A program made the position numbers and the translations under genes. DNA of 64,000 nucleotides from Xiphydria camelus (taxonomy: Eukaryota > Arthropoda > Insecta > Hymenoptera > Xiphydriidae). Shown here piece after piece: positions 1 through 12,500 of this stretch. Position 1 is the stretch's first letter. Each line of letters starts with the position of its first letter. The notes beneath the pieces were generated by a model, which had not been told where the DNA came from, made no database searches, and worked only from the letters and a program-made list of their open reading frames with translations. The stretch lies in the NCBI GenBank assembly GCA_963678675.1, contig OY783194.1:25832278-25896277 (forward strand), read 5' to 3'.

Positions 1-430
1 ACTCAAGAAAATCGAAGTCGATATTTGAATGTTCACTCTGTATAAGCGCCCAGCAACCCCGGAAGAAATAAGATAAAGGAGGAAACTTAAACCTTGGTAT
101 AAAGTTTGGTAACAGTATCTTCGGATACATCTGTGGCTTCATTGTACGTACGAAGATATATTCTAAGCCACAAGCCCTTTGCAATGTTTCCTCCGGATAC
201 AGAGAAAAGTCAGGATTATCTATACCTGAAAAAAGAAATAAGAGATTTTGTATTACTTCTATGCTATAAAAATGATTAGTTTGTGGTAAATGGATAATTT
301 GATTACCAGCAAATTCAATAAAATGATTGGATATATCAAAAGCCTCAGTTAAAAGCAGTGTACTCATAGTCAATGAAAGTAACGCTATTTTCTTTTTCAT
401 TGTACAATACATTTCCCAGTAGAAGATCAT
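1..430 (-). CDS. Unrecognised partial reading frame with hydrophobic start
   Basis: Read on the minus strand, a frame opens at an ATG at 430 and stays open for 143 codons to the window edge, so its end is outside. Other in-frame ATGs lie at 412 and 400. From the ATG at 400 the protein begins MKKKIALLSLTMSTLLLTEA, which looks like a signal peptide or membrane anchor. It continues with an aromatic, proline-rich stretch containing LQRACGLEYIFVRTMKPQMY. An in-frame TAG lies just upstream of the first ATG. A good acceptor-like sequence (ttatttcttttttcag, around 225) sits inside the frame, so the true gene may start upstream and splice in there. I do not recognise the family. The open length and composition make it more likely coding than chance, but a TE-derived frame cannot be excluded. 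Confidence 0.4.
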   Translation of the reverse strand, partial: MIFYWEMYCTMKKKIALLSLTMSTLLLTEAFDISNHFIEFAGNQIIHLPQTNHFYSIEVIQNLLFLFSGIDNPDFSLYPEETLQRACGLEYIFVRTMKPQMYPKILLPNFIPRFKFPPLSYFFRGCWALIQSEHSNIDFDFLE

Positions 431-1104
431 TGTGAGCCTATACTATAGGACTATCAAATTCTGAAAGAGTTTCCTTTACACGTTCACTGCGGATCATGCG
501 GCTCCCGCGTGAGGGGGTGTATGTATTTTAAAGCAGGAGCTGCGCGGTCCGCAGCGAATGTGTTAAGCATTGATGTTCCTTTTGAAGCACCACATAAGGT
601 CGGATTAGTCATTTGAATCCTGAAACAGAAGAGTATTGGAATACTTTACACAATTAAAATTAGATATCAAGCATACTCCGATAGTTCACTTCGCGTCTTT
701 TGCAGTATCCCTGAATCCCTTTGGCATGATCTAAACACATGATGATAAACACAACCCAGATCCAGAAAATGTATAATACAGGTGGACACGAGAATGCGAC
801 CCCTTCAATCATTTACGCCAATAAACTGAAAATGTAAAACACGAGTCAAGAATGTTTACAGTTGCATTCCGGGACGTTTGTAGATTAGAGCAGCGCGTAG
901 GGGATTATCCGTAACTTCTAAATGGTGTCTATTTGAAAAATAGCAATTGAAAGAAAGACTTACGTTTCAACAATTAGTTGAACTCACACATCCGCTTAGG
1001 ATTTTCGTGATTTTCCACAAAATGTATACAAAAGGTGGAGAAGCCTCCCTGTCTGTCATGTCCGGTTTCTATATTATGACCGGAGTGGAGCAACATCGCG
1101 CTCG
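431..1104. other. Intergenic, nothing recognised
   Basis: No supported gene, RNA or repeat structure was seen. Only short chance frames occur here. Confidence 0.5.
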
Positions 1105-1209
1105 AAGAGTCGATGGCTCAATTGGTAGAATGCAAGCATTCCCAGTTTCGAAGCATCTCGTATCTTGAAGATCGCAGGTTCAAATCCCGGTAGGGTGTGA
1201 AAAAAAAAG
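1105..1209 (+). repeat. tRNA-derived SINE fragment
   Basis: An A-box-like segment (atggctcaattgg, about 1113-1125) is followed about 60 bases later by a B-box-like segment (ggttcaaatcc, 1177-1187) and a short A-run at about 1198-1208. This is the internal RNA polymerase III promoter layout of a tRNA-derived SINE. The arms do not fold into a full cloverleaf, so it is not called a tRNA gene. Confidence 0.55.
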
Positions 1210-1274
1210 CGACACTCTACTAGGCGGCGGCACTGCACGGGCACACAGTGAAAAACCTCGGTAAAGTTACTGCA

Positions 1275-1340
1275 TGCAAAATCCTACTTTATCCTTTTGC
1301 AAAATCCTACTTTATCCTTTTGCAAAATCCTACTTTATCC
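1275..1340 (+). repeat. 23-bp tandem repeat, three units
   Basis: Three head-to-tail copies of a 23-base unit beginning tgcaaaatcctactttatcc, almost identical. The array lies between the SINE and the Helitron-like remnant. Confidence 0.85.
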
Positions 1341-1612
1341 ACTTTGTACACTGCGTGATGCCACAGTGGTACCCCAGTGGGCACGCACCAAGACATCACT
1401 GTGATGTTTCTCAAAGTCACCGCGTGGTCCCACAGTGCCACCGCTGTGGAGCCACCTGGCTATCGGGGCCCCCAAATAAATTTGGCGCTTGCGTATACCT
1501 ACAGCTGACTGGGGACCAGTATGGCGTCTTCATTCGTGTGCGTGCTGTAAGTGACATTCATTTGTTTTGTTTTGTTCTATTTTTGAGTGAAATTTAATTG
1601 AATTAATTTATA

Positions 1613-2397
1613 ATGGCGAAATCAAATGCACAGAAATGTAAGGAATATCGTGAGAGACAACGTAAGAAGGATGACAGTAGTGTAAAAAAAAGTGAAAAAG
1701 TCTGGGCCCCACGCATGAGGAGAGTAGGTTACGAAAACAACTGAGAAACACAGTGAATCAAATTTCCCACGATCAGTTATTAACCAGTGAACCTGAAAAT
1801 CATAATGTGCAAAATGAAAATGACATTTTAGCTCCTAACAATTCATCTTCGGTTCAACCCGCTTTTGTTGACAATGATATCCGCGACGAGCCAGGACCAT
1901 CCAATTTACGACGCAATGAATCAGGACCACGTGAACATAATTTATGTCAGGACTTGCCATATAGTCATTATAACCGAAATAAAATCGCTCATAGAGAATT
2001 CAATAAAAAGTTTATAAATAATTATTTCGGTCATACGTGCTCTATTTGTGATAGGTTATGGTTTCAAGACGCTTTAAAAATTTCCGTTCGGGAACAAAAG
2101 GATATTTTGAACGTAATTCTCCCTCGGATTGATGGGGAAATCATTCAAATCTGCTACACCTGTCGTCAAGCACTCAAAAAGAATAATATCCCTGCAATGG
2201 CCACTTACAACGGTTTCAAATATCCACCGATACCCGACCATTTACCTCCACTAGATTTGGTATCAGAGCGACTTATATTTCCACGAATCCCCTTTATGCA
2301 GATTCGTCGATTGAGACATATAACATGGTCAATATGGAATTTACGGACAGGTCATTAACGTACCAGTATCTGTGGACACAATGGTTTATCAACTACC
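1613..2397 (+). pseudogene. Helitron-like replicase N-terminal fragment, broken
   Basis: An ATG at 1613 starts MAKSNAQKCKEYRERQRKK, a basic opening common in insect Helitron polyproteins, but it stops at 1742-1744. The neighbouring frame (about 1741-2355) continues with a Cys-rich segment (HTCSICDRLWFQ) and then RLIFPRIPFMQIRRLRH, a motif I associate with the region before the Helitron-like N domain. Sequence matching GQYGIYGQVINVPVSVDTM follows in a third frame up to the stop at about 2395-2397. At least two frameshifts are therefore needed. The Rep (HUH) and PIF1 helicase parts are absent. This is a dead 5' remnant of a rolling-circle transposon gene. The family is assigned from remembered motifs only. 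Confidence 0.65.
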
Positions 2398-2517
2398 GTG
2401 AGGCGTTTGTGCATCAAAACTACATAAGATGTCGGTAGTTGATACTGGAGAATTACCGTATGAAATCACATTGTAAAGAGTACACACAACAAATATAAAA
2501 CTTCGTTGGTAACCTCA

Positions 2518-2902
2518 AAAAAAAAACAAAAACGTGTACAGGGTACACGCAACAGAAGTGAAACTTCATGCGTAAATCCACGAAATACTAATATTGAAAA
2601 ACAAAATTAGAAAAATAAAGGTAAGGTGAAAAAAACAGAATAAAATGTAATCATGCAGTCAAGAAGGTGACGAGAAGTTTTGCGTATAATCATCAATAAA
2701 TAAACAGACGATTGGTATAATCATCAATAAATAAACAGACGCAAAACTTCTCGTCACCTTCTTGACTGCATGATTACATTTTATTCTGTTTTTTTCACCT
2801 TACCTTTATTTTTCTAATTTTGTTTTTCAATATTAGTATTTCGTGGATTTACGCATGAAGTTTCACTTCTGTTGCGTGTACCCTGTACACGTTTTTTTTT
2901 TA
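2518..2902. mobile_element. Foldback element with hairpin-bearing ends (copy 1)
   Basis: Two inverted arms of about 160 bp (2518-2681 and 2740-2902) are nearly perfect complements around a spacer that holds a duplicated tataatcatcaataaataaa segment. Each outer end contains a mini-hairpin (cgtgtac-agg-gtacacg) followed by gaagtgaaacttc. The same end design recurs at 28052-28265, so this is a non-autonomous family. A degenerate third end (gtacacacaacaaatataaa) lies just outside at about 2480-2500. No protein is encoded. Confidence 0.75.
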
Positions 2903-3705
2903 GTTTTTAATTGTGAAGATTTTATAAAACGTATAATGTTTTGTGCAAATTTTTGAAAATGATATCTATCGAAGGATTTTTTAGATTCGAATAGATTTGG
3001 ATGTTCCTTTCTATATGATATTTATTAAATGCTTTAACTCGGAAAAGTTCAATCGTGGGGGAATACAGTATGCATTGAAGGAAAGAGAGAACCGAAGGAG
3101 TGCCCGTGTCATAGAATAGGATGACTTCTCCTCTTTAAGATCGTGCGATGTCTCGTTGAATGTCAATTCCTCCTTGCCCACGTTTCTCTCGCGGCCGCTA
3201 TATGTATACAAGTAGGCGAAGCATCACTTGGTAATACGTGCTTTCATTCTCCGAGGTATCGCATCATTACGCGGGATTCTGCACGAGTTCTCTTCTAACC
3301 GAGGAGCATGCTCAAAGGAGCTTAATAATTCGTCGCGGCGGTAGAGACGCGAGGCTCGACACTTTTTTAATCCCATTTGCGCACTTTACGAGGTGAAGCT
3401 CATTGATTACATTTCGGCGATGGATTGAAATTGCGTCGGGTGATGCGCGATTGTGCAATTTGGCGGCGATTTGATTCGGATTTTCTGTTATCAACCACTG
3501 TGCTATTTCTATCCCACGCGCAATTTACCGAGGAAAATGATTTAGTCAATTTAACCAAAATCTTGGAGACGATGACCAAATTCTTTATCGAAATATGGAC
3601 TTTGGTTAAACTGACTACTTTTTGGTTTGAATAATTGAATAATTCGTTCAGCCGATCAGTATTTTGGTTAGAATAACTGCATGGAGAAAACTTAATGGTA
3701 GCATT
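2903..3705. other. Intergenic, nothing recognised
   Basis: AT-rich sequence with short overlapping frames on both strands but no motif, splice pattern or clear repeat. Confidence 0.45.
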
Positions 3706-3882
3706 TACAAAGTTTATGGCAAATTTCGGGACAAGAGTCATTTATTGTTGCGATAACTACAATTTTAGTAAAAATTATAGGAAAACTTGTAGAAATTGCA
3801 AGCATTGCTGTAATTGTTACTAAAATTGTAATTTTCGTAACAATAAATTTGCCTTGTCTCGAAATTTATCATCAAACTTTGT
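3706..3882. mobile_element. Small palindromic MITE
   Basis: A left arm near 3706-3770 (aaatttcgggacaag then acaattttagtaa) and a right arm near 3818-3882 (ttactaaaattgt then cttgtctcgaaattt) are inverted copies. The spacer is about 50 bp. No coding content. The ends are approximate. Confidence 0.6.
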
Positions 3883-3969
3883 AATTGCTATGATTTATTT
3901 TTATCCGTGTAAGGGCATTCAACTAGATGCGTTTTGTGATTTTAATGACAATCATTTTTCTCTTATACA

Positions 3970-4315
3970 CACTGAGAGAAATAATTGCTGGCGCCAAAAA
4001 TGTTTTTTCTTCAATCAAAAACATTGCATAATTCCGTGATCCAAGCCATGGTTTTTTTTCGCGCCGGAAAATATTTTTTCGCGCTGGAAGGATTTCCTGT
4101 ACCCCAATGAAGGTATACTTATTTAAATTATATATCCTCTTCGACTGAGAATCTGTATTCCTAAAAATTTGTAAGATATCTTACATGTATTTGTGAGATT
4201 CTTGGTCGATTTAAATACATTGATGGGACGAACGTTATCTTCCTTATCGGATCTTTATAATGTGTTCTTGATTCAAGACATATTTGTTCGACACTAGCAA
4301 TTATTTCTCTCCGTC
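3970..4315. mobile_element. MITE with cactgagagaaataattgct ends
   Basis: The left end reads cactgagagaaataattgct. The right end, read inverted, carries the same agagaaataattgct core followed by agtgtcg. A related copy with better-kept ends lies at 38015-38298. Non-coding. Its outermost bases on the right are mutated. Confidence 0.65.
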
Positions 4316-6140
4316 TCTACGTATCGCCGAATACCGCGAAAATCTGCTATCGATAAAGGTCCGATAAGGAAAAAAACGTTCATCCCATCAATTTATTACC
4401 TCGTCCTACCGCGCGGCACGTCGCCACAAATCTCCCCCGATCGTCGACTCCGCTTCGCTTCTTTCGCGTCGCATCGCGTCTACGCAGGATTGTTCGCGGA
4501 AGCAGAAGCGGAATTGACGGATTTGTCGACGCCGAGCCGTCTCGCCGGCGGGTCGTTCCCACCGCGAGACCCGAGGGTCGTTCGCCCTTTCGGCGTCCAG
4601 CTCTGAGCTTCCGATCGTTAACGACACGCTCCTCGAATACGCGCCACGAGTGGAGAGACGTCCCGACGTCGCGCGATATCGCGTTTCGTCGTCGGACGTG
4701 ATCGGCGTCAAAGTGTACACGTCCGTCGATTCGCGTTAGCCGCCTCCCCTCCCCTTCGTTTTGTTTCGGGATGTAATTTAACGGCACCTCGTATAAAGCG
4801 CCCCTCTGTGTTCGCGTCATTCTCGGTTATGAATCGTATAACTTTTCCGATGTGGTTAAACAGCGACGCTGTGTTAACTGCGTCGCGCGAAGTTTAATCA
4901 AACTTTGGATACCGCGTTGAGTCGCGCGACGTCTAATCGGAGGTCGGGATTGAAACGTGTCTTATGTTGTTAAATCAAAATGTTGACTAGATCCGTCGTT
5001 CCTTGATTAGATTGTTCTTCCTTGGTGTGTGGAAAATAACGTGTAACGATAAAAACTGTAACGAAAAACCGCAACTTGTAGTTGGCAAAGGCAGAAATCC
5101 AGAAAAAGTCATTATAGTATTTCTCATAAACGAGAGGCATTCGAGTTTGACCATTTTCGGAAGAAGGACCGGAATGCGAAATGGCTATCGTGCGCGGGAA
5201 TGATCTAGAGGACGGATAAAAAGATAACGACGGAGGGAAGGGAGTAGGCAGGATAGAGAGAGTGGACGCATGTAACGCGAATAAATATGTATGGAATATC
5301 AACAATTTTATCGTCCAGTTGTATACATATAGAACGAGAGAATTTAGAACGCCTTACAAATCTGCTCTTCTTCTCGAGGCCACGACGTTTTTCACGTAAA
5401 TGGACCGCGAGGAGCATCAGACTCTTATCGTGTAAACTGACAAAGATATAGAGAAACGACACGCCAATTCGATTTTCTCGCAAATTTTGTTTATAGCAAA
5501 TTCATTTGTTCTAAATTTAATGCTGACTATTAGACAAAAAATGGTTGAAATCGGATATGAAAGACTATGGCGACTTTTAAGAGTGCATTTTGCCCCACTG
5601 TGCGATGTGCCTATTCAGTTCTCTGAATCATTTTTTTTATTGTAGATTTGAAAAATTTAGGCAAAATTATTAACCTTGTATTTTTTCTTCTTTATTTTCG
5701 GCTTTACTTAAGCTGATAAACGACATTTTGAAATGCAGCTACGTCATGGTGCTGTAAGCCTGTCTCTCTTCTACCAGATGTTTTTATATAATAATATCAT
5801 TTCAATTGAGGGTATTCAGCATTTCATATAAATATAAACACATACACAAAATATAAATTGAAAGTAGGCGTGCGGCAAAAACGAATATTACAGAAAAAAT
5901 AGTTAATTAATAATGTATCATAGAAATGTAATGCATGTGCAGTAACGAATACATATATTGACTGAATATAGGTATTGTAAATTAAATCCCCCTACATATA
6001 TAATCGCTTGCAGTTATCAATTAAATTTCAAGGTGATAAAACTAAAACTAATACAAAATAAAAACAATTAAAATCAGGCTCTTATATTTATAACGTAATT
6101 CTGAACAAAACGTAATGGAAAGTCTGTGCACACGTTGCAT
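4316..6140. other. CpG-rich block then AT-rich intergenic DNA
   Basis: From about 4380 to 4930 the sequence turns GC- and CpG-rich and carries overlapping frames on the minus strand (about 146 and 104 codons) with no recognisable domain. This could be a promoter or 5' untranslated exon region, but no transcript structure can be shown. From 4931 to 6140 it is AT-rich with no supported feature. Confidence 0.4.
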
Positions 6141-6219
6141 TAGGTGTACAATTTTGCTTACGCCGTTTTCCTATACCAGTTTAATGTAAAAATCAGCGGG
6201 AGCAAAGTTGTACACCTAA
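6141..6219. mobile_element. Short hairpin MITE, mariner-like ends (copy 1)
   Basis: A 79-bp imperfect hairpin with ends taggtgtaca and tgtacaccta. The inner arms share tacaattttgctt and cgccgtttt with the hairpin at 63414-63491. The initial ttaggt resembles mariner terminal repeats, and a TA flanks it. Too short to encode anything. Confidence 0.6.
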
Positions 6220-6464
6220 TAATTAAAAGTCAATCATTTGATTTAATATAGATAATAACATAATGTTGATTTAAAAAATATTGGCATCATAAAAACATCT
6301 AACGCTTTGAATATTGTAATTAAGCAAAATTATTATATGTGAATTAAATTGGATACGAATGAAATAGTGTTGAATGAAAAAAGAGTAATACTGATATATT
6401 ATATGGAGCAGTAAATATTTAGTTAAATAAAACGAATAAAATTGATTAATCAACAAGCACGTAC

Positions 6465-6500
6465 GCCTACTTACGTACTTACTTACGTACTTACGGTACT
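6465..6500. repeat. Short tacg/tact-type microsatellite
   Basis: Repeated cttacgta units in acgcctacttacgtactt and the bases after it. Confidence 0.7.
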
Positions 6501-6610
6501 TACGAAAATATGTTGGTGATAATATATTACAGAGGAAAAAAGAATACTTACGTACCTACGATACATAAATCCTAGACTCACTTCGGAATTCAAGATCGTC
6601 ATCATCACAC

Positions 6611-6682
6611 TGTCATTCATTGAGACATTGTCATCCATTGAGATGTTGCCATTCGTTGAGAGATTGACGTCCACTAAACCAT
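6611..6682. repeat. 18-bp minisatellite, four units
   Basis: Four degenerate 18-base units start tgtcattcattgagacat and drift in the fourth. The period is a multiple of three. The minus strand reads as a six-residue repeat (variants of NVSMND) inside an 88-codon frame (6483-6749), but nothing else supports coding. Confidence 0.6.
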
Positions 6683-8865
6683 TGTCACAAATATTATCAT
6701 CTTTGACCAATCCAACACAAATTCGACATCCTTGATGATCTCGAATCATTCAGTTATCCCCAATTCATTTCGCTGAAAATAATGAGCTACCTCGGAACAT
6801 TGTAGCAGGATCGACGAGTCAGAAGTAAAGTGATATCGAGCCGCGAACGACGTTTCTCGATGAATCAGCATTACCGAGAAAACGTTCATTAACGACTCGT
6901 TTGATTTTATGTAGAAATACGCAGACAACTACAAAGATGGACTTTTTTAGATTTTCCAAATGCAAACAGCTAAGATCTTGAGACAGAATATGGCCCAATT
7001 TTGTCAATACTTAATCGTCGATAAACGCCAGAACTCATATACGATAGTAGGCGCAATAAGTATACTAATCCACACTCAATTTGGTCAACACTTATTTCGC
7101 TGAAAATTATAGTTATGCAATTTACTGACAATGTAAGTATTAACAGATTGTATCTACACTCCATCTCAGCCTCTTATCTGTTCGGCGCAACATATTACTC
7201 GTATGATAATATTGATGGTTAGAAAGGAGCAGATAATATGCTGACAGAAATCAATTATTCCATTCTCAAATGCAATTTGAGGCGTGTAAACAATTTCATA
7301 CATTTTTATGAAATATAAATCTCAATATTTCGAATGCAAATAAAATGCCACGTATTTCTTAATACAAATAAGGATCTCACGTATTGTATATCATTTATGT
7401 TCATAATAAAACTTCAAATTACATAAATGCAAAAAATTCAATCGAATAAAAAACTAAGAAACTACCCAGATAGACTTGTATGAACGTTAAAAAAAAATTG
7501 TTCTTCAGAAAATTGTTAAATGTACCTACCTACATCCCAATACCATTCAAATTAATCGCAATATTTATTGTAGCAACATATCAACGAAAAATGTAAGGTA
7601 TATTAAATAAATTATTAGCATTTTAATTGTACCAGTTTGATGCTTGCTTCATGATGACTCATAGAGCACACTAGCTTGATGCATCAGATGAGCTAATAAT
7701 ACTACCTAGAGTTGCTGTACAATTTACGCAAATTTATCTATCTGGGTAAGAAAGCGTTAAAATCAGGTCATATGATATGGAATATTCAAAAACTCGAACG
7801 TGAGATCCCTGGATACAAAATATCGACATAAAATAATATACGAATGACAACATGCACGGTGACAATACGACAAATAAGTAAATCATCCTCTTCGGCGAAT
7901 CGCCTCTTCGAGCAAAGCTCCCGACAATACGTAGGCTCGAAGATTCCCTGCATTCGACGAAAGTCTCGCCAGGATGAACAAAATCACCTTTCCATATCAT
8001 TCGATCGAATTTTCTAGATTCTCCAAGTCCGAGTCGATGGAAAGTCACAGATTCTTAATAATTATAAATATGACAGATTTCTCAAAATTATAACTGAGAA
8101 TCAGTGACTTCCACCGATTCCGTTTCAAGGAGAACCTTGAACGAAACGAGATGGAAATTTCTGTTCACCCGTGCGACGCTTCGAATCGGTTCAGTCCGCA
8201 CTTGGATCTCAATGAGTTCGCAGAGACATATCGAGATCGAAGTACGGCGCTTTACGAGACTTTCTCACGAGCTAAATAAGTGACTAGCCCAAACGACGAC
8301 CTACGATTCACTGAATCGCAGTCCGTAAACGTCTGTGCACATTTGATTGAATCCTCGAGCCCTTTATTCACTGCCACATTTCTTACTTCATTTCGAAATC
8401 TCCTTCGTCCGTTTTCGATCTACACGAATCTCTCAAGATTCGTGAAGATAAAGAACGGACATTATCAGGGATTTCCTTGCCAAGTAAATAAGCTCGAACG
8501 ACGATCTGCGATCGTGAGAATCGCAGCTCGGAAATGTTCGAGCGAATTAACTTCGAGTCTTTTCGAGCGTTCACTTCGTGCACTTCTAAAAACACTTTGA
8601 CACGACTTAAATACTTGATTTTCGCGTGCGTCCGGGTCTAGAACCACGGGCGCTTGCATTCGAATCCTGGATCCGGGAGAGCTTTCGCGCGTTATTCCGC
8701 AAAGGAACTTCCACACGGCCCTGCCTATTTAAAACTAGACACACATTCGCTCCGAAAGACTAGCCTACCTCCCTCGGCTATATTTAAAAAGATACAACAC
8801 ATTCTCGCCAACAGAGTCATTCCACGAATTCCATTGGTTCCACCCCGGTGCAAGGGCCTACACTA
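6683..8865. other. Intergenic, nothing recognised
   Basis: AT-rich to about 7.7 kb, then more balanced composition to the edge of the CACTA-like element. Several short frames overlap each other on both strands. None has a domain, a signal peptide or consistent splice sites. Confidence 0.45.
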
Positions 8866-8888
8866 CACTGCAAATGGAAGTGTGTTAT

Positions 8889-9075
8889 ATTTACACACTT
8901 TACGTGTGTAAATCCTTGTAGTTAAGTTTTAAACGTTTCCTGGCGTTTTAATGTATAATACGTTTTAAACGTGTTAAAGTGAACCGTTTAAAACGTTTTA
9001 ATCCGGTATAACACATTGTAAACGTGTTATTTTAACACATTGTAAACGTGTTATTTTAACACATTTAAAACGAGT
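8889..9075. repeat. Left subterminal repeat array of the CACTA-like element
   Basis: Iterated acgtgttattttaacaca and aaacgttt motifs in both orientations. A matching array is at 16290-16507 next to the right end. Such arrays are usual transposase-binding sites in CACTA elements; binding here is inferred. Confidence 0.7.
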
Positions 9076-9417
9076 AAATTATAGATAAAAAGTGATTATA
9101 AAAGAAAATAGCGCAGCTATTATCAAATTCCAAAAGTTTTTTCTTATAGGGAGCTTCAAAAGAGCTGTTTCTGCAAAAAAAGCTCTTCTGATGCTCCATA
9201 AAAACTACTTTGCATTTTTTTCCAGCTGAATTGTTTTCCTTTACTGGTCATCTTTTATCTATATACAGTGCGAAGGCGTTTTATAAAGTAATAAAAAAAT
9301 TATTGTTATTGTAAAATATATTTTACATATATATTACATGCATGTAAACTAAATATTTGAGATTGTAAACTAAAAAATTGTGACTGCCGCATATATATGT
9401 AGAAACATCTATGTATG

Positions 9418-9545
9418 GCCCCAGTTGTTCCAACTTCTAGGTAAAATTTATCCTCTCGGTAAACCGCTTATCAGTCAATCAGAGTAGCCAATAAGCGGTT
9501 TACCGAGAGGATAAATTTTACCTAGAAGTTGAAACAACTGGCCCT
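9418..9545. mobile_element. Small foldback MITE inside the CACTA-like element
   Basis: Inverted arms of about 54 bp share cttctaggtaaaatttatcc and ctcggtaaaccgcttat, separated by about 20 bp. The outer bases are ccagttgt-like on both sides. It lies 3' of the accessory gene's stop codon, so it need not disturb the coding part. Confidence 0.75.
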
Positions 9546-9552
9546 ATTTGGT

Positions 9553-12500
9553 TTAATTACGCAAGATACTATTTCGTTTTCGGAGAAATTTTTGCACTGT
9601 CGAATTCTTGTTTACCGTAGTGGTTCCCAGAACTTCACCATCGATGTATTCCAGGACATTACAGTAGGCGGTCGGGTACCTTATATCCCAGACGTAATAT
9701 GCAGCAAGAAGACAAGTGATAGTTTTCGTAGCCGTAGGATTATCTATTTTGATTTTTACGTGTTCATCCGCTACGATGTACACTGTTGCTATCCTTTCCT
9801 CTGCTGTAAAAATAATAGCGCGTGGCGAGTTGTCCTTACATCCAACGAGATGATTCTCCGAGGATGTCATCGCCTGTGTGCAGAAATATGCCTTTATATA
9901 AAATTTGAATAAAATAAAAATTGCTTGATTATTGTCATACCTCGCTCACGGTGATTAGAGGCGAAAATTTTTTCTTCAGCTTCTTGTTTGCTAATTCATT
10001 TTCGAGTTTTGTCATTAACAAAATTTCAGCCCTCTCTGAATTAGCTTCGGAGGAAAAGTATTTCTTTAAATTTTGCATCATCAGACCGATGTTTTGGAAA
10101 ATCACACCTTCGTCTACTTTTCTCAAATTTAGGAAGTCGAAAAAAATCTGCGAATAATTTAAAACTATTATTTCTTGTAATTTAAGCCGACCTAAAAATC
10201 GCATAATACACTAAGAAAAAATGAGTTGATTCAACTCAATTTTTAGGGTATGGGCGCTCAACTTAATGTATAATTATCTGAAAAAATATTTTGTTAAAGT
10301 AACTAAAATTTATTTGAACTAACTAAATATTCAGCTACCTAAACTGAATATTTGTTCAAATGACCATAAATAAGGTTGAACGCCCGTAACCTTAAAATTG
10401 AGTTGACTGAAAAACTTTTTTTCTCAATGTATGTTAGATATTATAGTTCATAAGTAATATACTGTTTCATATTCCTTCAATTGCGGATACTTTTGAATTA
10501 TATCCACTATTCCAGTGGCTTCCTTTTCAATCCAGGTTCTTCGGTGTGAAAGTGTAATCTTTAACAATCGTTTTACATGCGGTGTATTATTATCTTTATG
10601 TTTTTTCTCTAATTCTTTGAGAGCGTTTTTTATATCTGTTTCTGTCGGTTGACCACTACCAGAAAAAACGAAATAAGTTTAAATAATATAATAACTAATA
10701 ATACAATTAAAATAATAACTAATGATTGACCATATTAAAAAAAGTAAGGATTACGTTTTTAAGTCAATTAACATGGCTTGCTCAGCTGGCGTTTTGAGTT
10801 TTCCATGGTAGTCTCTTTTTAAAGTCTTTTTCTTCATGTTGGATCGATGATTTCTTACCCAAGTACTTAGTTGTGTTTTCACAATTCCCTTAAGGATTGA
10901 AGAAACAGAAATACAAGTACCTATATGTTATTACAATACTGCGAAGCCTCGGTGCGTCGCATCTCCATGTTTCAGAGGGGTATGTTGATGCACGGAATGT
11001 TGAATACGTGGTTTATTAATAATGAAATAGATATTCTATATAAAGCGTGGCTTTTGGAAAATTCCCGAAAAATACCTATTTTTCACGCTTTTAAAGGGAT
11101 TTCTCGCCTTAAGATATACTAATTATAGTGACTACAATATTCGTTTAAAATGAGTTTTATACCGTCAGGACGAATGAAACAAATGGGGAATTAAATTTAA
11201 TATACACATTTCTCCAATTATACTGTACAAAATTATCACCAAAAACTATTAAGTTTGGTTTACTGCAGTGTAAGAAATATATAAATTTGAAAAATTATTG
11301 GCCAACATTATAAGTGTCCAAAGGATCCTAAAATGAGCAATAAATAAAAGGCAAAAATAATATGCATTTTACTAACACATTCCATGTGACCTCCGCGAAG
11401 CAAAGGATAAGCTGCAACAATGCTCATTGCAAAATTGTGGTAATCTTGTTTAGTAGGCACCCCTTTAGTCGCTTGCCACAAATAAGATCCCCAAAAATAC
11501 ATGAAAGACTTTTGAGCTTCCAGAACACCAACTTCTTGCAATTTTTTCTCCAAATCAAAAGTTAACGGTGGCAATGGTGCTGGAAATAATATGGAGCCGG
11601 GCCCGGCAATCACTGACTGCGATTTTTCTCCTTCATACGGAATAGTTGGCGAGATAGTTGTTATCTCACTTGGACCTGCCTTACATTCTTCGCTTTCAAT
11701 TGATATCTGCAATATGCAACGATATCGTTCCGAAAAATTATTTTAAAAATCTTTGAGACGATAAAATAGTAGAAATTAATATAATCTTCATGATTTTAGC
11801 AATTTTCAAAACTATGGCAATATTTTATATCCTAATTAATTTTTTGGGATTATAAGAATATAATTTTCTTATAAACAGAAGAAAAATTTGATAATTTGAA
11901 TTTTTTAAAATGCGGAAATCATCTGGCTCATCAATTAATAAAGAACACCCCAACATCTTTGATAGTCTCTAACCTTATCTTGGGGGGAGGGGGGTTGGCT
12001 TTATGAAACAAAATAAAAGGTAAGATACTGAAGGCAACTAAGGATTAATTAAATAATAAAGAACAAGAATACATAACATCGATGACAAATGATTAAACAT
12101 ACCTCTTTTTTGAAAATATTTTTCAACGCATGATCTTCAGACTTCTTTTCCGATACGTTCGCAACTGAATGTGAGGCTTCCAATTCACTTGTCGCATTTG
12201 AAGTACTTTGCAGAGGTTCAGTGTACAGAACATTTACTTCCATTGAGTTCCAATTGTTTTGCAAATCATCTTGATCGAAATCTTCGTTACGATTCTTCGA
12301 GCCGGGCACAATTTCTTCGACGGTTTGAATGAGAACCACATTAACATCACTTTTGTCAGGAATCTCGTAGTCTTCTTCAATATCGCAAAATTTATCCCCT
12401 CTGTCAGGATCCTTTGTTTGCAAAACGATTGATTTGTGATGCACCATCGCTTTCAATATAGCGTCCGTCTTGCACACTTCGAATAACTTGCCACGTACAA

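Noticed and set aside
4380..4820. 146-codon minus-strand frame in the CpG-rich block
   Set aside because: Arg-rich, no motif, overlapping equally open frames; composition explains it.
8640..8680. B-box-like cattcgaatcctgg
   Set aside because: No A box at the right distance and no tRNA fold.
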